Assembly: GCA_900319635.1 (NCBI GenBank)
Contig: ONPF01000005.1
Coordinates: 1 to 64,000 of the forward strand
DNA: 64,000 bases
Source of the DNA: an uncultured Eubacteriales bacterium
GTDB lineage: Bacteria > Bacillota > Clostridia > Oscillospirales > Oscillospiraceae
Direction: 5' to 3'
Shown: in pieces, positions 24,468 to 32,748 of the stretch
How positions within the stretch are numbered: the stretch's first letter is position 1
How the letters are laid out: every line of letters starts with the position of its first letter
Notes under the pieces: generated by a model
Databases searched by the model: none
What the model saw: only the letters and a program-made list of their open reading frames with translations
What the model was told of the DNA's origin: nothing
Made by a program: the position numbers and the translations under genes

Positions 24468-25796
24468 ATGTCGGCAAAATTCCGTCTGACCCTGTGGCTG
24501 ACGCTGATGGTGCTGCTGCTGGCGGCGGCGGTGCTGGTCTTCGTCATCCTCATCAACAAGACCTCCACCCTGGACGACCCGGCGGAGCGCCTGGTGCGCA
24601 CGGTGCTCTCCAACGCCGAGGAGGTGTCCTTTGAGGACGGCAGCTTCGACCTGGAGGATCTGGACAGCTACCGCCGGGGCGTCTACTGCAGCTATTACGC
24701 CGGGGACGGGACGCTGCTGCTCTCCGCCATGCCGGAGGGCGTGGATTCCGGCGACATCCCCGTGGAGCCAAACGTCCTGCGCACGGTGCGCCTGGCGGGT
24801 GGGGAGTATTTCCTCTATGACGTGCGGGCCGAGGACGACGGTCACGCGGTGCTGGTGCGGGGCCTGGTCTCCACGGGGGACAGCTCCGGCCTCATGCACG
24901 CCATCACCGTCATCACCCTGACGCTGCTGCCCATCATCCTGCTGGTGGCCCTGGGCGGCGGCTGGCTCATCGCCTGGGACACCTTCCGCCCCATGGAGCA
25001 GATCGTAGACGCCGCCAACTCCATCTCCGACGGCGACGATCTGACCGCCCGCATCGAGCTGGGCCGCGCCTCCTCGGAGATGCGGCGGCTGGGCAGCGCC
25101 TTCAACCGCATGTTCGAGCGCCTGGAGCGCTCCTTCCATACCGAGCGGCAGTTTGCCTCCGACGCCTCCCATGAGCTGCGCACCCCGGTGACGGTGGTGC
25201 TGGCCGAGTGTGACCGGGCCCGCCGGAAGGACAGGACCCCGGAGGATTACCGGGAAAGTCTCGCGGTGATCGAGGAGCAGAGCCGCCATATGTCCGAGCT
25301 GGTGCAGCAGCTTTTGAGCCTGACGCGGATGCAGCACGGCACCGACCGCTACCCTTTGCGGGAGGGGGATCTGAGCGGCTTTGCGGCCGCCTGCGTGGGG
25401 GAGTTCAGCCCCGCAGACGAGCGGGGCATCCGCCTGGAGACGGAGATCGAGCCAGGCATCCGCGCAAGCTTCAACCCGGCGCTCTACTCCAGGCTTGTGA
25501 TGAACCTGCTGCAGAATGCCTATCAGTACGGCAGACCCGGCGGGCGTATCCGCCTGAGCCTGAAAAAAGAAGAGGGGCGCGCTGTGCTCCGGGTGGAGGA
25601 CGACGGCATCGGCATCGCGCCGGAGGACCTGGACAAGGTGTGGCAGCGCTTCTGGCAGGCCGACCCCGGGCGGGAGGAAAACGGCAGCACCGGCCTGGGC
25701 CTCGCCATGGTGAAAGAGATCGCGGAGCTCCACGGCGGCCGCGCCGCGGTGGAGAGCGAGCCGGGCAAGGGGAGTACGTTCACCGTGACGATCTGA
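24468..25796 (+). CDS. Membrane sensor histidine kinase
   Basis: This 442-residue kinase has two membrane spans (about 8-29 and 146-170) enclosing a ~115-residue extracellular sensor, then HAMP (RPMEQIVDAANSISDG). The HisKA domain has the phospho-histidine near 235 in SDASHELRTP. The HATPase domain has N-box VMNLLQNAYQYG, G1 VEDDGIGI and G2 GLGLAMVKEIAE. It pairs with the regulator upstream. The signal sensed is unknown. Confidence 0.93.
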   Translation: MSAKFRLTLWLTLMVLLLAAAVLVFVILINKTSTLDDPAERLVRTVLSNAEEVSFEDGSFDLEDLDSYRRGVYCSYYAGDGTLLLSAMPEGVDSGDIPVEPNVLRTVRLAGGEYFLYDVRAEDDGHAVLVRGLVSTGDSSGLMHAITVITLTLLPIILLVALGGGWLIAWDTFRPMEQIVDAANSISDGDDLTARIELGRASSEMRRLGSAFNRMFERLERSFHTERQFASDASHELRTPVTVVLAECDRARRKDRTPEDYRESLAVIEEQSRHMSELVQQLLSLTRMQHGTDRYPLREGDLSGFAAACVGEFSPADERGIRLETEIEPGIRASFNPALYSRLVMNLLQNAYQYGRPGGRIRLSLKKEEGRAVLRVEDDGIGIAPEDLDKVWQRFWQADPGREENGSTGLGLAMVKEIAELHGGRAAVESEPGKGSTFTVTI

Positions 25797-25836
25797 GCCT
25801 TGCGTTTTGATGCTGTTCTCTGATAGAAGAAGATAA

Positions 25837-25862
25837 GCGGGCGGCTGATATCCGCCCCTACG
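25837..25862. repeat. REP-like palindrome
   Basis: GCGGGCGGCT...CCGCCCCTAC palindrome directly upstream of the RAYT gene. Confidence 0.65.
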
Positions 25863-25882
25863 ATGAAACGGGGATATATGCC

Positions 25883-26499
25883 ATGGACTTGCCCAGGCGA
25901 AAACCGGCCCGCCTGCGGGAATACGACTACAGCACCCCCGGTGCCTATTTCGTCACCGTGTGTACCCACGAGAAGAGGTGCAGCCTTTCAACGATCTCCG
26001 TAGGGGCCGGCGCCCTCGACGGCCCGAGCATTCAACTGACAGAGCAGGGCAAAATCGTGGAGAAATATATCCTGTCCACGGAACAGATCCCGGGAATGCA
26101 TGTTGATAAATATGTCATCATGCCGAATCACATTCATTTGATTTTGGTCGTTGATGGGAACAGCGGGCCGTCGAGGGCGCCGGCCCCTACGAATGGAAAA
26201 GCGGGCCGTCGAGGGCGCCGGCCCCTACGAATGGGAACAGCGGGCCGTCGAGGGCGCCGGCCCCTACGAATGCTTTCGAGGGGGATGTGAGTTCCAAAAC
26301 TCCTGCAAATGCAAAAATTCCTCGTGCAATCGGCGTGATGAAGCGATTGATCAACAAAGAAGCAGGGGAAAACATTTTCCAGCGTTCCTATCATGAGCAC
26401 GTTATCCGAAACGAAGCGGATTACCGGCGGATCTGGGACTATATCGACACAAACCCCGCCAAGTGGACAGAGGACTGCTATTACATGCGCGGGCAATAA
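25883..26499 (+). pseudogene. RAYT (REP-associated Y1 transposase) broken inside an internal REP array
   Basis: The 5' part encodes the Y1/HUH transposase fold of RAYTs: YDYSTPGAYFVTVCTHEKRC, then KYVIMPNHIHLI with the HIH metal pair. A palindrome at 26000-26026 is translated as VGAGALDGP. Three tandem copies of a palindrome follow at 26156-26271, of 39, 38 and 39 bases. The 38-base copy shifts the frame, so the first frame stops after LSRGM. The rest, VMKRLINKEAG, FQRSYHEHVIRNEADY (with the presumed catalytic tyrosine) and YIDTNPAKW, continues in another frame to the TAA at 26499. The start ATG lies after a GGGGATATATGCC leader. It is a disrupted or frameshift-expressed RAYT. Confidence 0.75.
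26156..26271 (+). repeat. Three tandem REP palindromes inside the RAYT gene
   Basis: Units at 26156-26194 (39 bases), 26195-26232 (38) and 26233-26271 (39) share GGGCCGTCGAGGGCGCCGGC and CCCCTAC. The one-base length difference lies in the GGGAACAG/GGAAAAG joint. Confidence 0.85.
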
Positions 26500-26504
26500 G
26501 AAGA

Positions 26505-26546
26505 AAAAGGAGCCTCTCCGGCGAATGAACCGGAGAGGCTCCTTTT
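26505..26546. terminator. Bidirectional terminator
   Basis: AAAAGGAGCCTCTCCGG pairs with CCGGAGAGGCTCCTTTT. It serves the RAYT remnant and pepF. The following 26547-26590 is a string of AAAACTC units similar to sequence near 46195-46255. Confidence 0.85.
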
Positions 26547-26590
26547 CTCAAAACATAAAACTCAAAACTCAAAACTCAAAAACTCAAAAC

Positions 26591-28390
26591 TCAGCAGAGC
26601 TTTTCCATCTCGTCCACCAGCTCGCCGAAGAGGGAGAGGGCGGAGTTCACGGGATCGGGGGTGGACATGTCCACGCCGGCGATCTTCAGCAGAGAAATGG
26701 GATCGGTGCTGCTGCCGCCGGAGAGGAACTTCTTGTAATCGGCCACAGCGGGGGCGCCTTCCTTGAGGATGCGGTTGGCGATGGCCACGGCGGCGGAGAA
26801 GCCGGTGGCGTACTGGAAGACGTAGTAGTTGTAGAAGAAGTGGGGGATCCGCGCCCACTCCAGAGCGATCTCCTGGTCGGAGACCATGTCGGGGCCAAAG
26901 TAGAGCTTGTTGAGCTCGTGGTACTTCTTGCACAGCGCCTCGGCGGTGAGGGTCTCGCCCCGCTCGGCCATGCGGCCCATCTCCAGCTCAAACTCGGCAA
27001 ACATGGTCTGGCGGTAGATGGTGCCCTTGAACTGATCCATGAAGTGGTTGATGAGGTAGGCCCGCTCCTTCTTGTCGGTGGTCTTGGAGAGCAGGTGGCG
27101 CATCAGCAGCACCTCGTTGCAGGTGGAGGCCACCTCGGCCACAAAGATCACATAGTCGCTGGTGGAGACGGGCTGGTACTTGGTGGAGTGGTAGCTGTGC
27201 AGGGCGTGGCCCATCTCGTGCACCAGGGTGAACATGCTGTCCAGGGTGTCCTTGTGGTTTAAGAGCACATAGGGGTGGGGACGGGAATTGCCGGAGGAGT
27301 AGGCGCCGCCCCGCTTGCCCACGTTTTCATACACGTCGATCCAGCGATTGGCGAAGCCCTCCTTGAGAAGATCGGTGTAGTCCTCGCCCATGACGGCCAG
27401 AGCCTCCAGCACGGTCTCCTTGGCCTGCTCGAAGGAGATCTTCTCCGCAGCGTCGGCCACGATGGGGGTGTACACGTCGTACATGTGGAGCTCCTCCACC
27501 CCCAGCAGCTTCTTGCGCAGGGCGACGTACCGGTACATCTTGTCCAGGTTCGCGTGGACGGCCTCGATCAGGTTCAGGTACACGGGCACGGGCACCTCGG
27601 TCCGATCCAGAGAGGCTGCGATGGTGCTCTCGTACTTCCGGGCTCTGGCGAAGAAGCAGAGCTGCTTGAACTGGGCGTCCAGGGTGGCGGCCACGGTGTT
27701 GCGGTAGCTGCCGAGCTGCTTGTAGTAGGTCTTGAAGGCGCTCTGGCGCAGGACGCGGTCGGGGCTCTCCATCAGGGGCACGAAGGAGCCGCCGGTGAGC
27801 TGGTGCTCCACCCCGTCCTTGTCCACCGCATTGGGGAACTTCAGATCCGCGTTGCGGAAGACGCTGCCGATGCTCTCGGGCCCGCGGGCCATCTCGCCGG
27901 CGGCGGAGAGCAGACGCTCCTCGGCGGGGGAGAGGATGTGGGCGGCGCGGCGGCGGATCTGGTAGAGGCTGCGGCGGTATTCCTCCAGACCGGGCTGGGC
28001 GATGTAGAAGAGGTTCAGCGTATCCTCGGGGATGGCCATGATCTCGGGAGAGGCGAAGGCGGCGGCGGAGGAGACGGCCACGATGGTGCTCATGGCCTTG
28101 CCGCGCATGTCCTGATAGAAGCCGTTGCCGGTGTCCTGGTCGCTCTTGCAGCTGGCGTAGCCGTAGAGGGTGCCCAGGCGCACCTCCACCTCGTCCTGCT
28201 TGCGGAAGAAGGAGAGCAGGGTCTCGGCGTCGTCGCCCAGGTGACCCTGGAAGGCGGCGATCTCGGCGGGCAGAGCCTTCAGCGCCTCGTTTTCGGCAAA
28301 CCAGGCCTCGTCGCTTTCGAACATGTCCTTCAGATTCCAGGTAAACTCCTCGGGAACCTGGCTGCGCTCGGGGATTTTGTTGTTTTCCAT
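26591..28390 (-). CDS. pepF: Oligoendopeptidase F (M3 family)
   Basis: This 599-residue zinc metallopeptidase carries the M3 motif HEMGHALHSY (His-Glu-x-x-His) near 385 with the downstream catalytic segment EVASTCNEVLL. The N-terminal WNLKDMFESDEAW and the C-terminal FYNYYVFQYATGFS are typical of PepF. It degrades cytosolic oligopeptides. The ATG is preceded by CGGAGGTC. The minus-strand frame stays open for 2.2 kb upstream, but this is an antisense artefact in GC-rich DNA; the ribosome site, promoter and family length fix the start. Confidence 0.93.
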   Translation of the reverse strand: MENNKIPERSQVPEEFTWNLKDMFESDEAWFAENEALKALPAEIAAFQGHLGDDAETLLSFFRKQDEVEVRLGTLYGYASCKSDQDTGNGFYQDMRGKAMSTIVAVSSAAAFASPEIMAIPEDTLNLFYIAQPGLEEYRRSLYQIRRRAAHILSPAEERLLSAAGEMARGPESIGSVFRNADLKFPNAVDKDGVEHQLTGGSFVPLMESPDRVLRQSAFKTYYKQLGSYRNTVAATLDAQFKQLCFFARARKYESTIAASLDRTEVPVPVYLNLIEAVHANLDKMYRYVALRKKLLGVEELHMYDVYTPIVADAAEKISFEQAKETVLEALAVMGEDYTDLLKEGFANRWIDVYENVGKRGGAYSSGNSRPHPYVLLNHKDTLDSMFTLVHEMGHALHSYHSTKYQPVSTSDYVIFVAEVASTCNEVLLMRHLLSKTTDKKERAYLINHFMDQFKGTIYRQTMFAEFELEMGRMAERGETLTAEALCKKYHELNKLYFGPDMVSDQEIALEWARIPHFFYNYYVFQYATGFSAAVAIANRILKEGAPAVADYKKFLSGGSSTDPISLLKIAGVDMSTPDPVNSALSLFGELVDEMEKLC

Positions 28391-28426
28391 GGGAATCGAC
28401 CTCCGTTTTGTTTTGATGATACAATG

Positions 28427-28455
28427 AGTATAACACGCCGGGGCGATCCCCGCAA
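28427..28455 (-). promoter_or_regulatory. Promoter for pepF
   Basis: On the minus strand: TTGCGG (28450-28455), a 17-base spacer and TATACT (28427-28432). The TTGCGG -35 is the same variant seen for cbiM and the nag operon. Confidence 0.65.
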
Positions 28456-28490
28456 GGGAAATGAAGAGATGAAAGAATGAAGATACGAAG

Positions 28491-28518
28491 AAATGCCCAT
28501 CCTGGGGCGGGCATTTTT
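28491..28518. terminator. Hairpin with T-run
   Basis: AAATGCCC pairs with GGGCATTT across a short loop. T-runs on both sides are modest. It lies between the two divergent promoters. Confidence 0.5.
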
Positions 28519-28521
28519 CGA

Positions 28522-28550
28522 TTGACGGAAAGGCGCGGATAAGGTAAAAT
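28522..28550 (+). promoter_or_regulatory. Promoter for the 28.6-31.7 kb operon
   Basis: TTGACG (28522-28527), a 17-base spacer and TAAAAT (28545-28550), 30 bases before the first ATG. Confidence 0.7.
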
Positions 28551-28579
28551 AAGGGGTACGAAACTGGGAGGAAGATACC

Positions 28580-29140
28580 ATGAAAGCAAAAATCAGCCCC
28601 TTCTGGGGCTATCTGACCCTGGCCCTGGTGATCCTGACTCTGGTGCTGTGCGTCGTCGGCGCCAAAAACGGCACGCTGCTGGTGAAGGCGGACGCCAAGC
28701 CCCAGGAGACGGTGGAGACCTTTTTTGAGTCGGTGGTCATCGGCAAGTATGACGCCGCCTACGCCTGCCTGGCAAACTATGACAGTCTGGGGCTGGAAAA
28801 CCAGTCCGACAGTCTGAAGTGGAAACGCCTGCTGGAGAGCTATGACTACGCCCTGCTGGGCGAGCCGGAGCAGAAGGGCGATACCGCGGTGCAGACCGTG
28901 CGCTTCCAGAGCCTGGACATGAACGCCCTGGAGCTGGCGCTGGAGACCCCCATCGCCACCATCCCCGGTGGGGAGGGCGAGGCGGATCGGGAGATCTTCC
29001 CCACCGCAGAGGAGCTGCTGGCCCAGCCGGAGCAATTTTACAGAACCACGGAGCTGCAGATCCAGCTGCGCTATGAGAAGGGCCGATGGCTGATCGTGGC
29101 GGACGAGAGTCTGCTCAAGGCCCTGAGCGGAGGGAAGTGA
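28580..29140 (+). CDS. Membrane-anchored hypothetical protein
   Basis: This 186-residue protein has one N-terminal membrane span (YLTLALVILTLVLCVVGA, about 10-27). An extracytoplasmic domain rich in helices follows, with QETVETFFESVVIGKYDAAY, a pattern like NTF2-like or DUF4878-type domains in which a helix precedes a curved sheet. No catalytic motif is visible. It is the first of three co-directional genes spaced 9 bases apart or overlapping. Its SD is GGGAGGA. Exact family not recognised. Confidence 0.68.
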   Translation: MKAKISPFWGYLTLALVILTLVLCVVGAKNGTLLVKADAKPQETVETFFESVVIGKYDAAYACLANYDSLGLENQSDSLKWKRLLESYDYALLGEPEQKGDTAVQTVRFQSLDMNALELALETPIATIPGGEGEADREIFPTAEELLAQPEQFYRTTELQIQLRYEKGRWLIVADESLLKALSGGK

Positions 29141-29149
29141 GGAGAGACG

Positions 29150-30694
29150 ATGAGCAGAGATTTTGATCTGGACGATATCCTGTCCGAATTCCGGGACCCG
29201 GAGCCTGAAAGCGGCGCTCCCGCCTTTGAGGAGCCGGTCTACGAGGAGCCGACCGTTGAGGAGCCCGCGCTTGCAAGACCCCGCGAGGAAGAGCCGGCCT
29301 ATGAGGAGCCGGTCTACGAGGAACCGGCCTACGAGGAGCCCACAGCGGCAGAGCCCGCCCCGGCCTACCGCAGAGATGCCCGCCGGCAGGAGTCCCGGCG
29401 CCCGGCCCTCCAGGGCCCCAGCATCGGCGAGCTGCTGCAGGGCATCGGCGCAAAGCTTCGCACCTCGCGCCAGGAGAGAGCGCGGGAGGTCGAGACCCGG
29501 GAGCGGCAGATGCCCGGGTGGCTGCCCAAGCTGATCTCCGCGGCGCTGCTGATCCTCTCGGCGCTCTGCGTAGTGTGGATCCTGCACAACGTCCACCCCA
29601 GCTCCGGCACCGGCGCCGTCGGCAGCCGCCGGGTGAACCTGGCCGCCCGCATCGCGCCGGACGCCCAGGCGCCCGCCGATCCGGAGAATCCGGAGGACCC
29701 CGCCCCGGTGAAGACCCATTATGTGATTGAAGAGGGCTCTGTGGTGGCCCCCGCCCCCAACCCCGCCTGCTTCGGCAAGATCAGCGTGGACGAGCCGGAG
29801 AAGGTGCTGGAGATCATCCAGCAGGCCCGGGATTACGGCCTGCTGGGAGAGAATGAGACCGTGGCCTTCGACCCCAATGTGGAGTTCTACAAGGGCGCCG
29901 ACCGGGAGGACATCGAGTATTATCTGGACGAGACCATCCTGGTGATCTGCTGGAAGGAGGTCATCGACGGCTACACCTGCAGCCTGGCGGAGGTGAAGGT
30001 GGCCGACGCCTCCCAGTTCCGGCGGAAGCTGGCGGACGATACCTTTGCCTCGTCCAACCAGTACTACTCCACCACCCTGCACCGGAGCACCAACGCGGTG
30101 CTGAGTCTGAACGCGGACTTCTACCAGAACCGGGACTTCGGCATGGTGGTCTATGACCGGAATATCTACCGTTTCCCCACCGACACCTACACCGGCAGCT
30201 ACAAGCGCTACAACTGCCTGGAGACCTGCTTTATCAACGGCGAGGGCGACTTCATCTTCACCCAGCTGGGGCAGCCCTTCACCCGGGAGGAGCTGGAGCA
30301 GTACATCGCCGACAACGACATCCTCTTCTCCATCTCCTTTGGCCCCGTCCTGGTGCGGGACGGCCAGGCGGTGGACTGCAGCTGGTACCCGGTGGGCGAG
30401 ATCGAAAAGCCCTATTCCCGGGCCGGCATCGGCCAGGTGGACAAGCTCCACTATCTCTACATGTCCGTGAACCACTCGCCCGAGATGGCCGCCCGCTGGA
30501 CGGTGAACCAGTTTGCCCAGTACTTTGCGCAGAAGCCCGTCATCAACGCCTACTGCCTGGACGGCGGCCAGACCGGCGAGATCGTGTTCCAGGGCAGAGC
30601 CTATAACCACGTGGACTTCGGCGAGGAGCGCCCTGTCAGCGACAACATCTACTTTGCCACTGCCATCCCGGCCGAAACGGAGGTGGGATCATGA
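29150..30694 (+). CDS. Phosphodiester glycosidase (NAGPA domain) with acidic repeat N-terminus and membrane anchor
   Basis: This 514-residue protein has a cytoplasmic region rich in YEEP and EEPxYEEP repeats (about 22-70), one membrane span (ISAALLILSALCVVWIL, about 129-145) and an external domain. The C-terminal third holds the NAGPA signature: LDGGQTGEIVFQGRAYN followed by RPVSDNIYFATAI, with a VNHSPEMAARWT segment before it. NAGPA-domain proteins are related to the GlcNAc-1-phosphodiester glycosidase and in bacteria usually act on wall-linked or exopolysaccharide phosphodiesters. Specific substrate here is unknown. It overlaps the following membrane-protein gene by 4 bases. Confidence 0.85.
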   Translation: MSRDFDLDDILSEFRDPEPESGAPAFEEPVYEEPTVEEPALARPREEEPAYEEPVYEEPAYEEPTAAEPAPAYRRDARRQESRRPALQGPSIGELLQGIGAKLRTSRQERAREVETRERQMPGWLPKLISAALLILSALCVVWILHNVHPSSGTGAVGSRRVNLAARIAPDAQAPADPENPEDPAPVKTHYVIEEGSVVAPAPNPACFGKISVDEPEKVLEIIQQARDYGLLGENETVAFDPNVEFYKGADREDIEYYLDETILVICWKEVIDGYTCSLAEVKVADASQFRRKLADDTFASSNQYYSTTLHRSTNAVLSLNADFYQNRDFGMVVYDRNIYRFPTDTYTGSYKRYNCLETCFINGEGDFIFTQLGQPFTREELEQYIADNDILFSISFGPVLVRDGQAVDCSWYPVGEIEKPYSRAGIGQVDKLHYLYMSVNHSPEMAARWTVNQFAQYFAQKPVINAYCLDGGQTGEIVFQGRAYNHVDFGEERPVSDNIYFATAIPAETEVGS

Positions 30695-31728
30695 ACCAGA
30701 TCGCCCTGTATTTCGGGGAGCGGGCCATCTATTGGAGCTCCCTCATCATCACCCTGGGCGTGCTCTGCTGCCTGAGCCTGACCGTCGCCCTCTACCGGCA
30801 GCGCAGCGAGACTTTGCGGGAGCTGCTGGTCTTCTTCCCCCTGGCCGTGATCCTGAGCCTGTTCCTTTCGCGGCTTCTGTGCTGGTACTTCAGCGTGGAC
30901 GTGTTTGACTCCTTCGGCGAGGCCTTCTCCGATTTCAGCCTGGGCAGCTTCTATCTGCCCGGCGTGATCCTGGGAGTGTGGCTGGCCGCCTGGATCGTGG
31001 AAAAGCTGAGACTGGTGCAGACCGGCGGCCTGCTGCTGGACTGCACGGCGCCCGGCCTTGCGCTGCTCATCGCCTTCATCCGGCTCAGCGCCCTCTTCAA
31101 CGACACCTGCCGCAGCCGCATCGAGATCAACACCCCCCTCTTCAAGAGCCTGCCCTTTGCCGTCTCCCGCACCGACGCGGCGGGGAACGAGACCTGGGTG
31201 CTGGCCACCTTCTTCCTGGCCTTCCTGGCCATGCTGCTGCTGGCCGTATTCCTGCTGCGCTTCTATCTCAAGCGGGGCACGCGGAAGATGCGTGCCCCAT
31301 GCGCGCGCACCGGCAATGTCTGGCGCATGTTCCTGCTGTACTACGCGGCGATCGAGGTGGTGGTGGACTCCCTGCGCAACGACTCCCCCCTCATGCACTT
31401 CCACCTGATCGTGGGGCTGAACAAGTATTCCTCCTTCGTGAGCCTGGCCCAGGTCTTCGCCGCCTGCACCGCGCTCTACGTGCTGGTGTACTACAGCAGA
31501 AGATCCATCCAGGCCGGGGGCTACACCTACTGGCATGGGCTGAGCTGGGGCGGCTTTGTGCTGAGCCTGGTGGGCATCGGGTACCTGGGCGAATACCAGG
31601 TGCAGCGCTCCGGCAAGTATCTGCTCTGCTACAGCGCCCAGATCTTCTTCTGCATCCTGATGGTGGTCATCATCCGCCTGGTGTATGAGAGCTGTGCGGC
31701 AAAGCGGAAGAGAAAGACCCAGTGGTAA
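30691..31728 (+). CDS. Lgt-like polytopic membrane protein
   Basis: This 345-residue protein has seven or more hydrophobic spans and resembles prolipoprotein diacylglyceryl transferase in layout. There is a YWSSLIITLGVL first span, a central GLALLIAFIRLSALFNDTCRS segment where Lgt has its G-R-x-G-N-F signature, and VEVVVDSLRND-like residues before the last spans. The glycine and asparagine of the Lgt signature are not conserved, so true Lgt activity is doubtful. Co-transcription with a phosphodiester glycosidase suggests a surface-polymer role instead. Confidence 0.6.
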   Translation: MNQIALYFGERAIYWSSLIITLGVLCCLSLTVALYRQRSETLRELLVFFPLAVILSLFLSRLLCWYFSVDVFDSFGEAFSDFSLGSFYLPGVILGVWLAAWIVEKLRLVQTGGLLLDCTAPGLALLIAFIRLSALFNDTCRSRIEINTPLFKSLPFAVSRTDAAGNETWVLATFFLAFLAMLLLAVFLLRFYLKRGTRKMRAPCARTGNVWRMFLLYYAAIEVVVDSLRNDSPLMHFHLIVGLNKYSSFVSLAQVFAACTALYVLVYYSRRSIQAGGYTYWHGLSWGGFVLSLVGIGYLGEYQVQRSGKYLLCYSAQIFFCILMVVIIRLVYESCAAKRKRKTQW

Positions 31729-32748
31729 AAGCATAATATGGATAGCACACCCGGGCGGCGCGCCATGCGCCGCCCGGTTTTGCGCAGGGGCGGCGATCAG
31801 CCGCCCGTCGACCCGCGCCGATGTCCGACAAACGGGCCTGGCCATGGGCTGGGCGCCGGCCCCTCCCGCCGCTTGTTCCTCCCCCCAGCGGGGGAGGATC
31901 CCGACGCGCGGGCAGCGTGCGACGTTCCCAGCTCTGCTGTCGCTTGCGACAGGTGAGGGAGAGGGTTGCCCCGTCCCCCGTAGGGGCGATAGCCGAATCG
32001 CCCGACGACCCGCGCCGATGTCCGACCTGCGGGCCGTCGAGGGCGCCGGCCCCTACGGTGCAAACCCAGGTTCCCCCGTAGGGACGACCATTGGTCGTCC
32101 GCAGAGGTGGGCGTATGTCCGACAAGGAACGCAAGAGAAACGGATTGCCGCGTCGGACTGCGCCCTCCTCGCAATGACAGACCTTCGGTCTGTTCGGGCC
32201 CGGCCATGGGCTGGGCGTCGGCCCCTACAGTGCAAACCCAGGTTCCCCCGTAGGGGCGATTCACGAATCGCCCGACGACCTGCGCTAAGTTCCGACAAGG
32301 AACGCAAGAGAAACGGATTGCCGCGTCGGGCTGCGCCGTCCTCGGAATGACAGACCTTCGGTCTGTTCGGGCCCGGCCATGGGCTGGGCGCCGGCCCCTA
32401 CGGTGCAAACCCCGTCCTTCGTAGGGGAGGGGCTTGCCCCTCCCGCCGACCTGCATCCGCGTCCCACAACGGACGAGCATTGCTCGTCCCTACGGTAAAG
32501 ATCCTCGGCCCCCCGTAGCCTTGCCTGCGAGGAAGCCTGACGGGATAATCTTGAATAGATGCAAAAAGTTCAAAAAAAGAAGATTTTGCACAGGAACCAA
32601 TGCAAAGTGTTTATTTCTTCGTCAGAATGTTGCCTGGCGGGGCGGCTTTCTGGTCATTTTGTCGCTTGACGCAAGGGGAGGGAAATGCTACAATAACCTA
32701 TGTCTGAAAGTATCCTTTTTGAAAGAGAAGAAACGAGAGGCAAGTCCT
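31729..32748. repeat. 1-kb intergenic REP mosaic
   Basis: It begins with a hairpin (CGGGCGGCGCG/CGCGCCGCCCG type, near 31751-31780, followed by TTTT) that can end the upstream operon. Many short palindromes with GTAGGG or CCCTAC edges and different cores follow: GGGCGATA/GAATCGCCC, GGGACGACCATTGGTCGTCC, GGGGCCGGCGCCC, GGGGAGGGGCTTGCCCC and GGGACGAGCAATGCTCGTCC. A direct repeat of about 120 bases starts at 32118 and again at 32291. No gene is credible here. Confidence 0.8.
32666..32694 (+). promoter_or_regulatory. Promoter for the 2-oxoacid oxidoreductase region
   Basis: TTGACG (32666-32671), a 17-base spacer and TACAAT (32689-32694), 55 bases before the ATG of the P-loop gene. Confidence 0.7.

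Noticed and set aside
24468..25796. Regulation of the cbi or nag operons by the two-component pair
   Set aside because: No shared direct-repeat operator was found in front of these promoters.
26591..30610. A 1339-codon open frame on the minus strand
   Set aside because: Its last 599 codons are pepF, which has its own start, SD and promoter. The remainder is antisense to the NAGPA-domain gene and open only because of GC-rich codon usage.
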